6,790 bases of DNA, from assembly GCA_007117555.1 (NCBI GenBank), contig SKGI01000139.1:1-6790 (forward strand), read 5' to 3'. Shown piece after piece: positions 5,335 through 6,790 of this stretch. This DNA comes from Candidatus Izemoplasma sp. (GTDB taxonomy: Bacteria > Bacillota_I > Bacilli_A > Izemoplasmatales > Izemoplasmataceae). The position numbers and the translations under genes are program-made. Under the pieces are notes generated by a model. It was not told the DNA's origin and made no database searches. It saw only the letters and a list, made by a program, of their open reading frames with translations. Numbering within the stretch: position 1 is the first letter of the stretch; every line of letters starts with the position of its first letter.

Positions 5335-6790
5335 ATGAGCGATTCCTTAGAACGCATACTACAGTTTTTACATCTTGAAGATGAAAAAGAGGCCATATCA
5401 GGCAGATTGATCGAACTGAGCGTCGATGAAGCCCGCCGCGAGTGGTTTTTTAATATTGAGCTGGTTCGTCCTTTACCTATCGATGTGTTTGCGCGCCTTC
5501 AAACAGGGTTAGAAAACACGCCACAGTTTACCCAAACATGTGATCGTGTGACGTATGAAATTGACTATGTCCATCCTGATTACACCCATATTGATGCCTA
5601 TTATCAACATGTCTTAAACCGCCTGATTGCCCGCCGGCCACGCTATGAAGCGTTGCGCGGGTTTCCTATTGAGAAAAATGGTAACCAAACGTTACACATT
5701 GTGTGCCCGCGTGATGGTACATATGTTGAAGACATGCTCGTCGACATTGAAAAAGCGTTAGCACAAATTGGTTTTGAGGTGCAACTTGATATTCGTTACT
5801 GTCAAGAATCCCCAGCTATCAGTGAGCGTATTGCCTCCATTGACCGTGAAGAAATAATCGAAGCTGAGGTGGAGCATGCGCAACGCAGTGATGAGCGTCG
5901 ATATGTGGCGTTCAATGAACGCACCATCAAAAAAATCAACCACACCATTAATGACATTCCCATGTCTGAAGCGGCTTTGATTGAGTATAAGTCGATGCAT
6001 CATAAAGCCGACTTTGCTATTGAAGCGATGGTCATCAGCTGTGAAGAACGAAAAATACAAGCGAATACGATTTTGTTTACGTTTGTTTTAAGCGATGCTG
6101 AAGATTCCATTTATGTAAAGAAGTTTGTTCGTGATCAAGAAGAGGCGGTTTTTTTGCGTGCGACACAACCTAACATGATGATGAAAGTTAAAGGGAGTGC
6201 GGCATTTGATACGTTTACTGATGAAGTCGTCTTAACCGCCATTGTCATTGAACGGACCGATCAACCAGTCATCCGTGAAATTCGTCAAGACAAAGCCCCT
6301 GTGCGACGCATTGAACTGCATTTGCATACAAAAATGTCGACACTCGATGGTATTGACAGCATCGAAGATTATGTCGATACGGCTTTGCGTTTTAAACATC
6401 GTGCCATTGCCTTGACGGATCGTAACAGCGCGCAAGCATTTCCGGAGTTTTTTAAAGCGACCCGCAACAAACCCATCAAACCGATTTACGGTGTTGAGTT
6501 CAATCTCATCGATGAAGCAGACTTAGCCATCGCCCGTGGCGACTATGAAGGCGTTCTTGATCAATCGGTGTACACCGTCTTTGATATTGAGACGACCCAT
6601 TTATCGGTGAAACACGGTAAAATCATTGAAATATCCGCCGTTAAAATTAAAAATCATCAAGTTGTGGATACATTTAATCGTTTTGTCAACCCGCATGAGA
6701 CGTTGTCTTCCTTTACACGCCGGCTCACGGGCATCGCCCAACAACAAGTCGATACAGCCGAAGACTTAGAACCTGTTATGCAAGCGTTTA
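5335..6790 (+). CDS. polC: DNA polymerase III alpha subunit, PolC type (N-terminal part, cut by window end)
   Basis: PolC is the main replicative DNA polymerase of Bacillota and carries its own 3'-5' proofreading exonuclease. The first 485 codons are present; family members have about 1,400-1,450. Order seen: N-terminal domain (about 1-170, with a typical WFFNIELVRPLPIDVF segment), OB-fold (about 200-305, with FTFVLSDAEDSIYVKKFVRD), the first part of PHP (about 324-400, HLHTKMSTLDG at 329-339), and the DEDDh exonuclease inserted in PHP from about 412 (FDIETT, catalytic D417 and E419; LTGI at 464-467). Where B. subtilis PolC has TDH, this protein has T361-D362-R363. ATG 5335 is chosen for GAGGTGA 5 nt upstream; an in-frame ATG at 5308 directly abuts the -10 box and would not be transcribed from that promoter. 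Polymerase motifs lie outside the window. Confidence 0.96.
   Translation, partial: MSDSLERILQFLHLEDEKEAISGRLIELSVDEARREWFFNIELVRPLPIDVFARLQTGLENTPQFTQTCDRVTYEIDYVHPDYTHIDAYYQHVLNRLIARRPRYEALRGFPIEKNGNQTLHIVCPRDGTYVEDMLVDIEKALAQIGFEVQLDIRYCQESPAISERIASIDREEIIEAEVEHAQRSDERRYVAFNERTIKKINHTINDIPMSEAALIEYKSMHHKADFAIEAMVISCEERKIQANTILFTFVLSDAEDSIYVKKFVRDQEEAVFLRATQPNMMMKVKGSAAFDTFTDEVVLTAIVIERTDQPVIREIRQDKAPVRRIELHLHTKMSTLDGIDSIEDYVDTALRFKHRAIALTDRNSAQAFPEFFKATRNKPIKPIYGVEFNLIDEADLAIARGDYEGVLDQSVYTVFDIETTHLSVKHGKIIEISAVKIKNHQVVDTFNRFVNPHETLSSFTRRLTGIAQQQVDTAEDLEPVMQAF

Noticed and set aside
1..6790. Search for a novel system, mobile element, CRISPR array or prophage trace
   Set aside because: All genes of recognisable length are conserved housekeeping genes with even codon use. 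I found no long direct or inverted repeats, transposase motifs, tRNA genes or repeat-spacer pattern.

Overview
The window looks like core chromosome of a low-to-moderate GC Bacillota (Firmicutes) bacterium. The evidence is a T-box tRNA-sensing leader, a PolC-type replicative DNA polymerase, a full-length RqcH/NFACT protein, and strong AGGAGG-like ribosome binding sites. The mazG-like gene ends on TGA and TGG encodes tryptophan, so the genetic code looks standard and not Mycoplasma-like. The species cannot be named from this window; a Bacilli- or Erysipelotrichia-like lineage is a guess.

Left part (1-2611, + strand): the tail of an unidentified upstream reading frame (2-70) runs into a promoter (67-95). 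Next come a T-box riboswitch leader with its intrinsic terminator (about 103-294), a small mazG-like NTP pyrophosphohydrolase gene (330-644) and thrS (637-2556). The mazG-like gene and thrS overlap by 8 nt and are probably translationally coupled. Both should therefore respond to uncharged tRNA, presumably tRNA-Thr. A hairpin with A and T tracts (2563-2611) ends both thrS and the convergent gene.

Middle part (2614-4410): rqcH (NFACT family; ribosome-associated quality control) lies on the - strand. It diverges from gmk across a 132-nt region that holds promoters in both directions.

Right part (4411-6790, + strand): gmk (guanylate kinase) and rpoZ (RNA polymerase omega) overlap by 8 nt. A weak hairpin/T-run terminator follows, then an extended -10 promoter and polC, which is cut off by the window end after 485 codons (N-terminal domain, OB fold, first half of PHP, start of the 3'-5' exonuclease).

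The genes are informational and housekeeping: tRNA charging, nucleotide clean-up, stalled-ribosome rescue, GDP supply, transcription and replication. I see no mobile element, CRISPR array, defence island or clearly new system. The points worth a second look are the mazG-like gene inside a T-box/thrS operon, a histidine-to-arginine change at an expected metal-binding site in the PolC PHP domain, and the compact promoter architecture of rqcH.
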